From a virus, in IMG/VR virus record IMGVR_UViG_3300030118_000538, positions 1-48,169 of that record: a DNA stretch of 48,169 bases. One strand, 5' to 3'. Positions 47,841-48,169 of this stretch are shown here, in pieces. Within the stretch, counting starts at the first letter, position 1; the number at the start of each line of letters is the position of its first letter. The position numbers and the translations under genes were made by a program. Below the pieces are notes generated by a model. It did no database searches. It saw nothing but the letters and a program-made list of their open reading frames with translations, and had not been told where the DNA came from.

Positions 47841-48169
47841 ATGTCTATTGAATGCCTAAATCAAGCTCTAAAAATCAAAGGTCTCACACCAACTAAAAAA
47901 TTCATTCTTGTTTTGTTAGGTAACTATGCAGACGAAAATGGTAGCTGCTATCCATCTTATCGTCACATCGCTGATATTGTTGGACTCAAAGATACAAAAG
48001 GCGTTCAGAAAGCGATCAAAGAGTTTGAATCTCTAGGATTACTTAGGATAGAACATCGTAAGAATAAAAAGGGCGGTCATACAAGCAACAGATACCACTT
48101 ATCTATAGCTATGGGTGCAGAAACCCTTAGGGTTGATGTGACCCAAAGGCAGGGGGTTTCAGAGCCATG
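47841..48169 (+). CDS. Replication initiator-like protein, N-terminal part (continues at 2-373)
   Basis: The N-terminal 80 residues form a helix-turn-helix domain of the HTH_36 type: TPTKKFILVLLGNYADENGS, SYRHIADIVGL, KAIKEFESLGLLRI and RYHLSI. These match DnaD- and RepA-related phage initiators. The frame runs into the terminal repeat and continues after base 1, for a 200-residue whole. It precedes the primase-helicase. The gene has no ribosome site and is probably translated from a leaderless mRNA. Confidence 0.85.
   Translation, partial: MSIECLNQALKIKGLTPTKKFILVLLGNYADENGSCYPSYRHIADIVGLKDTKGVQKAIKEFESLGLLRIEHRKNKKGGHTSNRYHLSIAMGAETLRVDVTQRQGVSEP
48071..48168. repeat. Direct terminal repeat, right copy
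   Basis: This is identical to 1-98 and supports circular closure; base 48169 is a single-base mismatch at the contig end. See the left copy for interpretation. Confidence 0.9.

Overview
The window is an essentially complete genome of a tailed double-stranded DNA phage. Bases 1-98 recur exactly at 48071-48168, so the contig closes into a circle of about 48,070 bp, and the gene cut by the ends (47841 to the end, then 2-373) reads through without interruption. HK97-type head genes, a tape measure protein, a tail tube and a J-like tip protein, with no sheath gene seen, indicate a siphovirus. The DNA is AT-rich, genes are tightly packed with many 1-8 base overlaps, and lipoprotein and spanin genes point to a Gram-negative host. 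The overall style resembles uncultured marine phages of low-GC alpha- or gammaproteobacteria, but the host cannot be fixed from sequence alone. No integrase, DNA polymerase, tRNA or CRISPR array was found.

Layout. A rightward early arm (45.98 kb through the contig junction to 8.3 kb) carries a SprT-like metallopeptidase, a Mom-like DNA modification enzyme, an HTH replication initiator, a T7-type primase-helicase, a PD-(D/E)XK nuclease, a Sak/DUF1071-like annealing protein, a Ref-like HNH nuclease and many small unknown genes. A small leftward XRE-type regulator (2081-2287) faces a bidirectional promoter region. A leftward late arm (45.9 kb down to 8.26 kb) carries terminase, portal, head morphogenesis protein, protease and capsid; then a 10 kb fibre cassette placed unusually between capsid and connector genes; then connectors, tail, tape measure and J protein; then small membrane proteins; then an accessory curli-like and cyclase cassette; then the lysis genes.

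The most exciting region is 10.4-15.3 kb. In transcription order it encodes a CsgF-like protein, a CsgG-like outer-membrane lipoprotein pore, a secreted curlin-repeat protein, a FecR-domain secreted protein, a 67-residue unknown protein and a CHASE2-class III adenylate cyclase with all catalytic residues present. It sits between the tail and lysis modules, so the phage would build a curli-type (type VIII) secretion pore, its candidate amyloid substrate and a periplasm-sensing cAMP synthase late in infection. CsgG and CsgF are recognised with confidence from conserved segments. The joint function of the set is inference.

Regulation. Six promoters carry a shared 15-base partial palindrome (ATTCC-N5-GGGWT type) within or beside the core promoter: four early promoters and both divergent promoters at the regulator gene. 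A degenerate copy lies in the likely late promoter before terminase. This looks like one phage-wide operator family, probably read by the XRE-type regulator. Other non-genic features are a programmed -1 frameshift (A9 run at 23853-23861) in the tail assembly chaperone, a TTG-initiated 54-residue membrane gene at 15818-15982, twin leader sequences with a GAAA-tetraloop hairpin, and a probably leaderless initiator mRNA.
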